A DNA stretch of 42,747 bases from Candidatus Gastranaerophilales bacterium (GCA_905236775.1 CAJOOM010000064.1:1-42747); one strand, 5' to 3'; shown: positions 1-7,822, counted from the stretch's first letter. Numbers and translations: made by a program. The notes: generated by a model not told the origin, from the letters alone.

Positions 1-2170
1 CGTCATGTTAAGAGCTGCAGCAAAGCTACCGTCAACATATCCGCCATTATTATGAATAAACGTTACTTGACCGTTTTCGATGTCACCATCAACACCATAC
101 TCAGCAAGTGATGCAAATAATTCGCCAAAAGTCTTTGTTCCGTCAACGTTAACCGTAGCTGTCGGGGTGCCGTCAGAACTATGGACAACAATCGTATTAT
201 TAGCATTAGTTACTGATATAAAATCTCCAATTACACTTGTATCTGTTGCAATTTGAGTCACAGAATAAGTCTTTTGGTCTGTTGATTGTGTTGTACCGAC
301 GGTTGTCGTTGTCTTAACGGTTGTATATGACGTAGACATCTTTAAGCCGTTATTTCCTGTGAATGAACCGTCAACATATCCGCCTTCATTATGAATAAAT
401 GTTACTTGACCGTTTTCTATATCACCGTCTACACCGTATTGAGCTAAAGATGCAAATAATTCGCCAAAAGTTTGTGAGCCGTCTACAGTAACAGTCTGTG
501 TAGCTTCTCCGTCATGGTCTTTTATTACCAGTTTATTATTTCCGCTGTTTATTGTTAGAAAATCATTGATAACACTACTATCATCCGCAATTTGCTCGCT
601 TTCGTAATTGAGTCCGCTTCCTGTAGTTGTTGAACCTACTGTCTTAACTGTTGTTATTGTCGTATAACTTGTATTTACTCCCATAGCGGTGACAAAACTT
701 CCGTCTACGTAACCGTTATTATCCGTTGTAAAGGTGATTCTGCCATCTTCAATATCACCATTTACACCGTATTCAGCTAAAGATGCAAATAATTCGCCAA
801 AAGTCTTTGTTCCGTCAACGGTGACTGTTTGTGTTGCATCTCCGTCTATATCATGAACTACTATTTTATTATTGCTACCGGAAATTGTAATAAAGTCATT
901 AATCGTACTGCCATCTGTCGCAACTACATTTTGAGTATAAGTCTTTGTTCCTGTAGTCTGAACACTTCCAATGGTTGCTGTTATTGTGACTGTATTATAT
1001 GTAGTCATTAAGCCTAAGTTCTCGGCTCCGGTTCCGTCAACATATCCATCAGAATTATGAACCAATGTAACTATGCCATCATGCAATGTTGCTTGCACAC
1101 CCAGTGACCCAAGTTGCTGGAACATATCGCTAAAAGTCATTGTATTATTTAAAGTAACCGTGCCTGTTGCATTACCGTTTTGGTCGTGGACTACCAAATC
1201 TCCGCTGGCTGTTGCATAGTCTTTTATTAAGTCGCTGTCTTCTGCAACTTTTATTGTTTCGTAAGATTTTCCTGCTGTAGTCTGTGTTCTGCCGACAGTA
1301 GCAGTTGTGACAATAGTATTATAAGATGTTGTAACACCAAATCTTTCGGCACCTGTACCATCTACATAACCGCCAATTCCGCTAACAAAGGTTACTACAC
1401 CATCGTGTAAGTCACCATCAACTCCATGTTCTGCAAGTTCGCCGAATAAATCAGCAAAAGTCATAGAATTGTTAAGTGTAACTGTTCCAACTATTGCGCC
1501 ATTTCCGTCTTTAACATTAATTACACCGCTTGCTGTTACATAATCTTTTATTAAATCATCGTCTGTAGCGGTTTTTACAATAGAAAAAGTTTTTGCAGTC
1601 GTAGTTTGAGTTCCCCCAACTGTACTTGTAGTAGTAACCGTTGTATAATTCGTATTAACACCAAGTGCAGCTGCAAAAGTTCCGTCTACATATCCGCCAT
1701 CGTTATCAGTAAATGAAACTCGTCCGTCACCAATATCACCATGAACACCCAATGGATTTAATGCGGCAAATAATTCACTAAACTTCATTGTATTTGTTAC
1801 AGTAACTGTTCCTGTCGCATTTCCGTCACGATCCTTTACAACAAGTTGATTGTTTGTGTTATCTATCGTTAAGAAATCATTGATAACACTCTCTGCTGTC
1901 GCATACTCAGGTTTCTGGTATGTTTTTGCAGATGTAGATTGTGTAGCTCCAAGTGTAGTTGTTTCAGTGATAGTTTCGTAAGTTGTACTCATTCCAAGTT
2001 CTGTCAACAAATCACCAGTAACATACAATTCTCTATTAGAATCAAACATTACTATGCCGTCATGGATTTCACCATCAACGTCATATCTGGATAAATCTGC
2101 AAATAATTGATCAAATGTAGTTGTATTGTTAACTGTAACCGTTCCTATTGCTTCTCCTGTGTGTTCATGA
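1..2170 (-). repeat. Intragenic tandem repeats of 324-339 bp in the giant fliD-like gene
   Basis: Seven in-frame units are recognised by the recurring core that reads on the plus strand as GCAAATAATTCGCCAAAAGT or a variant, with E-codon positions near 121, 460, 793, 1126, 1450, 1774 and 2107. Spacings are 339, 333, 333, 324, 324 and 333 bp, all multiples of three. Units nearest the window edge are most alike at DNA level. Units toward the N-terminus drift (TFADLFGEL, KFSELFAAL, TFDQLFADL), which suggests growth by recent duplication at the C-terminal side. The array probably continues beyond position 1. Confidence 0.9.
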
Positions 2171-3702
2171 ACAACAAGTGTTCTATCCAGAGGTAGATTT
2201 ACAAAATCGCTTATTGTTGCATCACTTGTCATGTAATTTACTTGCGAATAAGTTAAGGCTCTGGATCTGCTTCTCGTAGATAAGATATGCATGTTAGCTT
2301 CTACATCTAAGCCGAGTGAAGAAAGTAGATTCGTTCCTTTCTTATGTTCATCATCAACACCGACAATCGTATTGCTGGCGCAAAGGTCTATTACTTCTGA
2401 ATCGGTAAGAGTCCTATACTCACCACCACGCAGTGTTAAAACACCGGTTTGGGAATCTAAGTCCCCATCTATACCAACGTGTCCCAAGTCGCTGATTAAA
2501 TCAGCCATTGTTTGTCCGGAATAAATTGATAAATAAAACGTATCACTATCCGGATTCTTTACCTCAAAAAATCCCCTCGTTACACCCAAATCTTCCACAA
2601 GTTTTGTATTTAAATCGACAATATCAGGTACAATTATAGTTTCTGTAAGCATATTGCCTGTTACCATAGCGCTTTCAGGTTCTTCTGTTAAACCAAATAC
2701 ACTTACAGCATCAAATGTTCCGCCAACAATCTGTCCGCCTGTTATCTCAAGGCAGCCATCATTATTCAATGTGGCATATAAACCGGCACTTTTAAGCTGG
2801 TTTATAAAATCTCCAATTCTGGTATTACTGTTTACGGTAAAAGTAGTAATATTATTGTTTGTAGAATTTTGAACATTTACAGTTTTTGCAGAATTTAAGT
2901 AATCCGAACCAATACCTAAAGCTGCCAAATCTTCTCTATTAGCAATAAGTTGAGAAATTTTTGTATCTAAAACTGCATCAGTTTGTGTTGTTTTTATAGA
3001 TGAATATTGTAATTTTCCGGTTTCATATCCCTCATTTACACCATCAAGATGAAATAATTCTTTGAAATCTGCAGCGCCGGTACCGGTAATGCTGCTCAAA
3101 CTTGTATTAAGGCTTAACTTACCGCTCGTTTGATTATATCGTGCATCGACACCTATTGCTTGGAATTTGCTAACAATAGAGTCCATATTATCGTCTTTGC
3201 GAATAGTTAGTGAGTGCTTGACCCCATCCACATTAACATCAATATTCATTATTCCTGTTGAAGCTGTAGTTGTTGTTTTATATCCTTCTATATTTTCTAG
3301 TCTGGATGTTTCTGTCGCTTTTGACGTAGTCGTTATTGTGTCTTTATATTGGCTTTTTGCTTTAGTTAAAGTAGCTAATTTATCAACAGTAATATTATAT
3401 GTTTTTTCTTCAGCCTCTGATGTCGCACGCGCAAGCAATTTGTTAGTGTTTGATGATACAGCTAACTTTTGAGAAAATAAATCAGCGTTATTTAATCCCA
3501 ATTTTGATTCGGTTATTCTGGAAATAGAAGATCTAAAAGCAACAAAATATTGTTGAATATATGACAAAGCGGATTTGGAAACATTAATTGCTTCCTTTTT
3601 TTCCTCATACTTAGTTACCTTCGCCCGCTTAAGCGCAGTGAGCGATTCGACCCATTGGGAGGTATCTAATCCTGATGCTAATCCACTGAATGATATTGCC
3701 AT
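1..3702 (-). CDS. Giant FliD-like flagellar cap protein with tandem repeats (3' end outside window)
   Basis: The frame is open from ATG at 3702 to the window edge: 1,234 codons, read through with no in-frame stop. The N-terminus (SFSGLASGLDTSQWVE) is the FliD D0 signature and closely matches the second fliD at 7823-9574. FliD caps the flagellar filament and promotes flagellin assembly outside the cell. Residues about 1-160 look like the FliD N-terminal coiled region. After that come about ten segments resembling the flagellin hook-IN motif: three divergent ones near residues 178, 297 and 400, then seven regular units near 532, 643, 751, 859, 970, 1081 and 1194. A core reads TFGELFASLAEYGVDGDIE and is followed by GGYVDGSF and a Thr-rich linker. 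Typical FliD is 450-700 residues. The C-terminal D0/D1 half would lie beyond position 1 and is unseen, so an adhesin-like FliD derivative is possible. The start has AAGG about 8 nt upstream. Confidence 0.85.
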   Translation of the reverse strand, partial: MAISFSGLASGLDTSQWVESLTALKRAKVTKYEEKKEAINVSKSALSYIQQYFVAFRSSISRITESKLGLNNADLFSQKLAVSSNTNKLLARATSEAEEKTYNITVDKLATLTKAKSQYKDTITTTSKATETSRLENIEGYKTTTTASTGIMNIDVNVDGVKHSLTIRKDDNMDSIVSKFQAIGVDARYNQTSGKLSLNTSLSSITGTGAADFKELFHLDGVNEGYETGKLQYSSIKTTQTDAVLDTKISQLIANREDLAALGIGSDYLNSAKTVNVQNSTNNNITTFTVNSNTRIGDFINQLKSAGLYATLNNDGCLEITGGQIVGGTFDAVSVFGLTEEPESAMVTGNMLTETIIVPDIVDLNTKLVEDLGVTRGFFEVKNPDSDTFYLSIYSGQTMADLISDLGHVGIDGDLDSQTGVLTLRGGEYRTLTDSEVIDLCASNTIVGVDDEHKKGTNLLSSLGLDVEANMHILSTRSRSRALTYSQVNYMTSDATISDFVNLPLDRTLVVHEHTGEAIGTVTVNNTTTFDQLFADLSRYDVDGEIHDGIVMFDSNRELYVTGDLLTELGMSTTYETITETTTLGATQSTSAKTYQKPEYATAESVINDFLTIDNTNNQLVVKDRDGNATGTVTVTNTMKFSELFAALNPLGVHGDIGDGRVSFTDNDGGYVDGTFAAALGVNTNYTTVTTTSTVGGTQTTTAKTFSIVKTATDDDLIKDYVTASGVINVKDGNGAIVGTVTLNNSMTFADLFGELAEHGVDGDLHDGVVTFVSGIGGYVDGTGAERFGVTTSYNTIVTTATVGRTQTTAGKSYETIKVAEDSDLIKDYATASGDLVVHDQNGNATGTVTLNNTMTFSDMFQQLGSLGVQATLHDGIVTLVHNSDGYVDGTGAENLGLMTTYNTVTITATIGSVQTTGTKTYTQNVVATDGSTINDFITISGSNNKIVVHDIDGDATQTVTVDGTKTFGELFASLAEYGVNGDIEDGRITFTTDNNGYVDGSFVTAMGVNTSYTTITTVKTVGSTTTGSGLNYESEQIADDSSVINDFLTINSGNNKLVIKDHDGEATQTVTVDGSQTFGELFASLAQYGVDGDIENGQVTFIHNEGGYVDGSFTGNNGLKMSTSYTTVKTTTTVGTTQSTDQKTYSVTQIATDTSVIGDFISVTNANNTIVVHSSDGTPTATVNVDGTKTFGELFASLAEYGVDGDIENGQVTFIHNNGGYVDGSFAAALNMT

Positions 3703-3726
3703 TTTTGTTGCCTTGTGTTTTTAGTT

Positions 3727-3746
3727 TTAGGTTATTCCTAACCTAA
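3727..3746 (-). promoter_or_regulatory. GGAA-loop hairpin in the leader of the giant fliD-like gene
   Basis: The minus strand can fold as TTAGGTTA-GGAA-TAACCTAA, a perfect 8-bp stem with GGA in the loop, about 25 nt before the start codon. A GGA in a hairpin loop is the kind of site bound by CsrA in flagellar mRNA leaders of other bacteria. No csrA gene is in the window, so the role is a guess. Confidence 0.35.
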
Positions 3747-3895
3747 TTTGGGGTAAGTGTCTTATTGTAGTTTTTTTGATGAATTAGTTCTTGTTTATAA
3801 AGAGTAAGTGTGTTCCTTAGCACTAATACTAAAAAGCATTTAGCACTTATTAATTATTCATCGTCTTACAAAACTTGGGGTATTGTCTTATAATA
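3747..3895. repeat. Pair of dispersed direct repeats in the giant fliD-like leader
   Basis: Two similar plus-strand stretches, TTTGGGGTAAGTGTCTTATT at about 3747-3766 and CTTGGGGTATTGTCTTATAA at about 3874-3893, lie about 127 bp apart in the 411-bp gene-free stretch 3703-4113. Both fall in the predicted leader. Purpose unknown. Apart from these, the leader hairpin and the promoter, nothing else was recognised in this stretch. Confidence 0.4.
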
Positions 3896-3938
3896 AAATA
3901 TTTAGATACTAAATATCTCATTATTACTACCTAATTAT

Positions 3939-3967
3939 ATTATATCATCTTGCATATAACTTTTCAA
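3939..3967 (-). promoter_or_regulatory. Sigma-70-type promoter for the giant fliD-like gene
   Basis: Minus strand: TTGAAA, 17-nt spacer, TATAAT. It lies about 237 nt upstream of the start at 3702, implying a long leader. No sigma-28-like site was found in this leader, unlike the second fliD. Confidence 0.6.
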
Positions 3968-4113
3968 CCTTTTTGCCGTTTATAAAGAAAATAAAAATGG
4001 CAGTAACAAGTATTAACAATCTAAAAATAAGTAAGTACTCTGTTTGCAAAAGATGATTTGGATTTTAAAACTTGCTGTTTAGAATTTTTGGAGCCGTTTA
4101 AAAGAACCTATAT

Positions 4114-4338
4114 TTAGTTTGGATAATTATAAGGAACAGGATCATAACCGCCGTCATTAAGTGGATGACATTTACAAATTCTCTTTACACCCAGCCAGCT
4201 TCCTTTTAAAACTCCAAATCGAATGATTGCTTCCTTCATATATTCGGAACAACTTGGATAAAACCTGCATCTATGAGGAAGAAATGAGGTTAATTTTTGA
4301 TATATGTGTATTAAAGCAACAAAGATATTTTTTATCAT
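4114..4338 (-). CDS. yidD: YidD, membrane protein insertion efficiency factor
   Basis: A 74-residue protein with the diagnostic YidD/DUF37 core [15 protein letters not shown] near residues 24-38, and [15 protein letters not shown] near the C-terminus. Length is typical of the family. YidD is a small, amphipathic, membrane-associated protein thought to aid YidC-dependent membrane protein insertion. GAGGTAA sits directly before the ATG. The gene follows deoC by 20 bp on the same strand, so it is probably the last cistron of uppP-deoC-yidD. In many bacteria yidD sits with rpmH, rnpA and yidC. That cluster is not seen here, so the gene appears relocated or the cluster broken up. Confidence 0.93.
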   Translation of the reverse strand: MIKNIFVALIHIYQKLTSFLPHRCRFYPSCSEYMKEAIIRFGVLKGSWLGVKRICKCHPLNDGGYDPVPYNYPN

Positions 4339-4358
4339 TTACCTCAATAATTCCCTAT

Positions 4359-5009
4359 TTACCCCTCAACTATTTTAACTCCTGAACTTGTACCGAGTCT
4401 TACTGCACCAGCTTCAATCATTTTTAATGCAGTTTCTCTATCTCTTATGCCGCCTGAAGCTTTAACTTGAAGTCCTGCATTATGCACTTCTTCGTGCATC
4501 AATCTAACATCCTCTGCCTTAGCACCAACACCGTTTTTAACGAAGCCAGTTGAGGTTTTTACAAAATCAGCACCGCCTTTTACGCATAACCTGCATGCGG
4601 ATTTTATTTCATCTTGAGTAAGTAAATCAGTTTCTAATATAACTTTTAAGATGTGTCCTTGACAAGCGGTTTTAATTTTTGAGATTTCTTCAACTATATA
4701 ATCATAATCACCGTCTTTAAGTTTTCCCCCATTTATAACCATATCAACTTCATCTGCACCATTTTTAATTGCATCAACGGTTTCTAAAATTTTGGATTCC
4801 ATGGTAGATTGCCCGAGAGGAAAACCAATTACGGTGACAATTTTTATATCCGTATTTTTCAAATAATCTTTAGCAAACTTAACATTGCAAGGATTAACGC
4901 AAACTCCTAAAAAATTATATTGAATAGCCTCGTCTAATATTTTTTTAACTTCTTCTTTTGTCGCATTTTGTTTAAGTAAAGTATGCTCTATGTATTTATT
5001 TAATTCCAT
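4359..5009 (-). CDS. deoC: Deoxyribose-phosphate aldolase
   Basis: 216 residues, normal length for DeoC. It catalyses reversible cleavage of 2-deoxyribose 5-phosphate to glyceraldehyde 3-phosphate and acetaldehyde, a cytoplasmic step of deoxynucleoside salvage. The class I aldolase Schiff-base lysine lies in GADFVKTSTGF (about residues 145-155), and the second conserved lysine in LQVKASGGIRD. GADEVDMVIN is also conserved. The start lies 2 nt after the uppP stop with AGGA upstream, so the two are transcriptionally and probably translationally coupled. No other deo genes are adjacent. Confidence 0.95.
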   Translation of the reverse strand: MELNKYIEHTLLKQNATKEEVKKILDEAIQYNFLGVCVNPCNVKFAKDYLKNTDIKIVTVIGFPLGQSTMESKILETVDAIKNGADEVDMVINGGKLKDGDYDYIVEEISKIKTACQGHILKVILETDLLTQDEIKSACRLCVKGGADFVKTSTGFVKNGVGAKAEDVRLMHEEVHNAGLQVKASGGIRDRETALKMIEAGAVRLGTSSGVKIVEG

Positions 5010-5011
5010 AA

Positions 5012-5854
5012 TTATCCTTTCATGCTAAAAAATACCGCAGTTATAATGCCCATAATTAAGCAATAGTACCCGAAAATTCCTAAAGAAAACCTGCCGACAA
5101 ATTTTAGGAAGTATTTTATACATAAATATCCGACTATTCCTGAAACTATAGTTCCTACTATTATCGCAACCCAGTTATAAGTAACAACTTCTGCAAAATC
5201 GAGTTTAAAAAGCGGATAAACCATTGAGGCGCCAAGGATTATCGGAATACTGAGCAAGAAAGAATATCTTGCCGCAACAGTTCTGTCGTGTCCGCTTAAA
5301 AGCCCTGTCGCAATAGTTAAGCCTGAACGAGAAAAGCCGGGAAGTGCAGCAAGGCCTTGTGCTATAGCAATAAAAATTGAACTTTTTAAGCTAATTTCTT
5401 TTTTATCATGTACCCTTTTACCCCACCATTCTGAGAATAAAAGCAAGCAACCGGTAAAAATAAGAAGTCCGCCTACGATAGCAGGTTTAAATACCAAAAA
5501 TTCCGCAACTTCGTTTAGAGGATACGCAATAAGAACTGTTATAACAGTACCCAACATAATATAAATACCTGTTTTAAAATCCTTTGACGAGTAGTCTTTA
5601 TTTTTTAGACCGTAATAAAGCGCATTAATTATCTCCATTATATCTTTTCTAAAGAAAATCAAAACTGCAATTAAAGTTCCCAAATGCAGCATTATATCAA
5701 GAAAAACCTCTTGGTTCGACTCTTGAACTATCTCAATTCCTTTAAAAATTTTATAAAAATTAGATGTAAAAACGAGGTGAGCAGAACTTGATATCGGCAA
5801 AAATTCGCTCAAGCCTTGTACTATTCCCATTAATATAGTTTGTATTAAATCCAT
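5012..5854 (-). CDS. uppP: Undecaprenyl-diphosphatase UppP/BacA
   Basis: 280 residues, polytopic membrane protein with seven to eight hydrophobic segments. It dephosphorylates undecaprenyl pyrophosphate to recycle the lipid carrier for peptidoglycan and other surface polymers. Family motifs present are GIVQGLSEFLPISSSAHL near residues 10-28 and LPGFSRSG near 171-178, containing the catalytic Glu/Ser/Arg positions. The Shine-Dalgarno is weak (AAAAGAAA right before ATG). An 8-bp tandem repeat lies immediately upstream, where copy-number change could alter spacing. First gene of a likely uppP-deoC-yidD unit. Confidence 0.95.
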   Translation of the reverse strand: MDLIQTILMGIVQGLSEFLPISSSAHLVFTSNFYKIFKGIEIVQESNQEVFLDIMLHLGTLIAVLIFFRKDIMEIINALYYGLKNKDYSSKDFKTGIYIMLGTVITVLIAYPLNEVAEFLVFKPAIVGGLLIFTGCLLLFSEWWGKRVHDKKEISLKSSIFIAIAQGLAALPGFSRSGLTIATGLLSGHDRTVAARYSFLLSIPIILGASMVYPLFKLDFAEVVTYNWVAIIVGTIVSGIVGYLCIKYFLKFVGRFSLGIFGYYCLIMGIITAVFFSMKG

Positions 5855-5862
5855 TTTCTTTT

Positions 5863-5902
5863 AAGTGAATAAGTGAATAAGTAAATAAGTGAATAAGTTC
5901 AT
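5863..5902. repeat. 8-bp tandem repeat upstream of uppP
   Basis: Plus strand units AAGTGAAT, AAGTGAAT, AAGTAAAT, AAGTGAAT and partial AAGTTCAT run head to tail, ending 9 bp from the uppP start. A perfect short-unit array next to a start codon is prone to slippage. Confidence 0.8.
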
Positions 5903-6001
5903 ATTAAAATTATATTTTTTATCCTTTGGGTAAAATCAAGTAAATTATAAATAGACTGATTCGCTGATTAACGGCTTCTCTTGTTCACCATTCCTCCATT
6001 T

Positions 6002-6361
6002 TTAGTTCTCAAAATAACTTGCACACGATGTAGATGTTTCCCAAACAGAGATTTTACTTGTTTGCGGGATTCTTTCCTGCATTTTTTTATATATATATTT
6101 TGCTAAAATCTCACTGCTGGGACTAATTCCTTCAAATTCAGGAAGTTCATTTATATCTTTGTGGTCTAGATAGTCCAAAACATCCTTTAAGTTTGATTTT
6201 AAAACTTTGTAATCAACCAATATATTACTTTTATCAAGTTCTGTTCCGCATACAAATGCTTCTACAAGCCAATTATGACCGTGCATATTTTCACAATTGC
6301 CGTTATAATTCAATAAATGATGCGCTGCAGAAAAATATATCTCTACTTTTAGTTCAAACAT
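6002..6361 (-). CDS. queD: 6-pyruvoyl-tetrahydropterin synthase/QueD family
   Basis: 119 residues, matching single-domain QueD/PTPS proteins. Zinc-binding histidines are visible in FSAAHHL (near residues 10-16) and in the MHGHNW motif (near 26-31), with the catalytic cysteine in the preceding NGNCEN. A C-terminal WETSTSCASY segment fits the substrate-binding end. The likely reaction is dihydroneopterin triphosphate to 6-carboxy-tetrahydropterin, an early step to preQ0/preQ1 and queuosine. A tetrahydrobiopterin-type PTPS cannot be excluded by sequence alone. Strong Shine-Dalgarno GGAGGG, 5 nt before ATG. A terminator-like hairpin ends only 40 nt upstream, so expression may depend on read-through. 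No other queuosine genes are adjacent. Confidence 0.88.
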   Translation of the reverse strand: MFELKVEIYFSAAHHLLNYNGNCENMHGHNWLVEAFVCGTELDKSNILVDYKVLKSNLKDVLDYLDHKDINELPEFEGISPSSEILAKYIYKKMQERIPQTSKISVWETSTSCASYFEN

Positions 6362-6400
6362 AAATACCCTCCTTCAATAAAATATCATGAAAACAATAAC

Positions 6401-6434
6401 AAAAATAGGCTTTTTATTCTAGATAAAAAGCCTA
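6401..6434 (-). terminator. Rho-independent terminator or attenuator upstream of queD
   Basis: Perfect 12-bp inverted repeat (plus strand TAGGCTTTTTAT, loop TCTAG, ATAAAAAGCCTA). On the minus strand it is followed by five U residues. It lies downstream of the promoter at 6663-6691 and 40 nt upstream of the queD start, so it ends a short RNA or attenuates queD. Confidence 0.75.
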
Positions 6435-6586
6435 AATCAACCCAATAATCTCCTACCCCAAAATCTTAAAATCTCCAAATCTACAATAATTCTTTTAATT
6501 TGTGATAATTGTTGTTTAAAAATACTTTACTGATTTGCCTTGGATTCTAGATTTAATTAATATATTAATTTGTCAAATGTACTTAA

Positions 6587-6637
6587 TTAATAAAAGGTAA
6601 AACTGTTACCTCTCCTCCTCTTAAGTCCGGTAGCCAT
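6587..6637 (-). CDS. Possible 16-codon leader peptide in the queD upstream RNA
   Basis: ATG at 6637 opens a 16-codon frame, MATGLKRRRGNSFTFY, preceded by GGAAAGGAGTG. The Shine-Dalgarno core is only about 2 nt from the ATG, shorter than usual, and three successive Arg codons are AGG AGG AGA. It could be a leader peptide for attenuation, or a chance frame inside a GGA-rich RNA. Confidence 0.2.
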   Translation of the reverse strand: MATGLKRRRGNSFTFY

Positions 6638-6662
6638 CACTCCTTTCCGTATCTATGACTAT

Positions 6663-6691
6663 ATAGTATGCTTACCAGATTTTTTAATCAA
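6663..6691 (-). promoter_or_regulatory. Sigma-70-type promoter of the GGA-rich RNA
   Basis: Minus strand TTGATT, exactly 17 nt, TACTAT. The predicted start is near 6656, with the first GGA motif within about 15 nt. Confidence 0.6.
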
Positions 6692-6864
6692 GTAAAGAAT
6701 TTTATAAAAATTTTTACAATTGACCATGCCTCCCATGAGTTCTGGATAAAATTCATATTTACAAAAATTTACCTTAAATATTGTTGAATTATTATTGACA
6801 AATTTCATTGATAGTAAATTCGTCAATTCTATTGTTATATGGACATTTTCTTACATTAATATAA

Positions 6865-7182
6865 TTATTTTTGCTGAACTTGATTATTAAAATTTTGCGG
6901 ACAAAGTCCAAATTGACAATTTAAATTAGAATTATTATTTTGTTTATTTAATTTTGTTTGTTCAGATGATTGTTCATTAATGTAAGGTTGAAGATTTGTT
7001 TGAGGAGATTGAGACGTGGAATTTATGCTTGAATTATTATTCTGAAAAAGCGGTAGTGGACTATCTTTAAAATTTTGCATAGAGCAAACAGTGTCTCCTT
7101 GAATTTCTAATGGACACATAGCATTAGCTTGCATAAAGTTTAAAAAAATAAGCAGCTGAATTAATAATAAAAATTTTTTCAT
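6865..7182 (-). CDS. Small secreted protein, Gln/Asn-rich, unknown function
   Basis: About 105 residues from the ATG at 7182, which has GGAGG 8 nt upstream. The earlier in-frame ATG at 7197 contains that ribosome-binding site and is unlikely to be used. MKKFLLLIQLLIFLNF followed by QANA-MC is a typical Sec signal peptide with signal peptidase I cleavage after ANA. The mature part has paired cysteines near each end (MCPLE and DTVCS; LNCQFGLCP) and a low-complexity Asn/Gln/Ser middle. No family recognised. It lies between the queD RNA region and hpf on the same strand. The hpf terminator separates it from hpf, so it is probably transcribed alone. Confidence 0.65.
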   Translation of the reverse strand: MKKFLLLIQLLIFLNFMQANAMCPLEIQGDTVCSMQNFKDSPLPLFQNNNSSINSTSQSPQTNLQPYINEQSSEQTKLNKQNNNSNLNCQFGLCPQNFNNQVQQK

Positions 7183-7264
7183 AAAAAATACCTCCATATT
7201 ATGATTTTACTTTTATATGTGGCATTTTCATTCCCTAAATGTATTACGTCATTTTATTAAAAAT

Positions 7265-7293
7265 AATCGCCGGTTAGTCTAAAACCGGCGATT
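7265..7293 (-). terminator. Terminator downstream of hpf
   Basis: GC-rich 11-bp inverted repeat, AATCGCCGGTT and AACCGGCGATT on the plus strand with a 7-nt loop. On the minus strand it is followed by ATTTTT. It sits about 30 nt after the hpf stop. Confidence 0.85.
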
Positions 7294-7323
7294 ACTAATA
7301 ATATTAAGTTTTTAAATTTAAAA

Positions 7324-7674
7324 CTAACTTTCTAGAACTTCTACTTGTTCACTATTTCTAATAGTTGACTTATCAGAAGAAAGAGATTTGTCTTTGAATT
7401 TTTTAACTTGTCTATCAAGTTTATCTGCTAATAAGTCTATGCTTGCATACATGGATTCAGCAGATTCCTCGCAATGAACAATGCCAGTATTCATTTTGCA
7501 GGAAACTTCAGCAACATGTTTTCCTGTAGCTGCCGGATTTTTGATAACAGAAAGGATAACATCAATTGCTGTAATTTGGTCATAGTGATTTGCTACTTTA
7601 CCAATTTTTTCTTTGACGTAAGCCTTAATAGCATCAGTAATTTCTATGTTTTTACCATTCACGTGTATATGCAT
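7324..7674 (-). CDS. hpf: Ribosome hibernation promoting factor, short form (HPF/RaiA)
   Basis: 116 residues: the N-terminal beta-alpha-beta-beta-beta-alpha domain of the S30AE/HPF family (MHIHVNGKNIEITDAIKAYVKEKIGKV), then a short polar tail. The C-terminal dimerisation domain of long HPF is absent, so this is a short HPF or RaiA-type factor. Family members bind the 30S decoding centre and silence or dimerise ribosomes in stationary phase. AGGAGGTG lies 7 nt before the ATG. The gene is followed by a strong terminator. It lies directly after fliD, with a weaker terminator between, so it is probably a separate unit. Confidence 0.9.
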   Translation of the reverse strand: MHIHVNGKNIEITDAIKAYVKEKIGKVANHYDQITAIDVILSVIKNPAATGKHVAEVSCKMNTGIVHCEESAESMYASIDLLADKLDRQVKKFKDKSLSSDKSTIRNSEQVEVLES

Positions 7675-7800
7675 ATGTACACCTCCTAATTACTACCTTT
7701 TATATTGTACTATATTTTCTCTCGTTTTTAAAGAGTAAAAAACAGAATATTTAACAATATGTTAAATAGAACTTATTAAAAATCGTATTTTATAATAAAT

Positions 7801-7821
7801 ATCTGTGCAATATGTACAGAT
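7801..7821 (-). terminator. Likely terminator downstream of fliD
   Basis: Inverted repeat ATCTGT...ACAGAT with a 9-nt loop begins right after the fliD stop and is followed on the minus strand by ATTTATT. The stem is short, so this is a moderate call. Confidence 0.5.
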
Positions 7822-7822
7822 T

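Larger units (their letters stand above)
6401..6659 (-). ncRNA. Candidate ~250-nt small RNA or queD leader rich in GGA
   Basis: A strong minus-strand promoter (6663-6691) and a strong terminator (6401-6434) bracket a gene-free stretch. The predicted transcript carries seven GGA motifs: ACGGAA, AGGAG, CCGGAC, AGGAGGAG (two), TTGGAG and TAGGAG. Five fall in its first 45 nt. A small hairpin GGTAA-CAGTT-TTACC follows. Abundant GGA is typical of CsrA/RsmA-titrating RNAs, but I recognise no Rfam family. It could equally be an attenuated queD leader; no preQ1 aptamer was recognised. The remaining gap 6692-6864 shows no recognisable element. Confidence 0.45.

Noticed and set aside
1-2170. CRISPR array, suggested by regular repeats at about 330-bp spacing
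   Set aside because: Units are protein-coding, in frame and much longer than CRISPR repeat-spacer units; no cas genes are nearby.
829-3472. Several plus-strand open frames of 60-101 codons opposite the giant fliD-like gene
   Set aside because: They are antisense shadows of a repeat-rich coding frame, without ribosome sites, and recur with the repeats.
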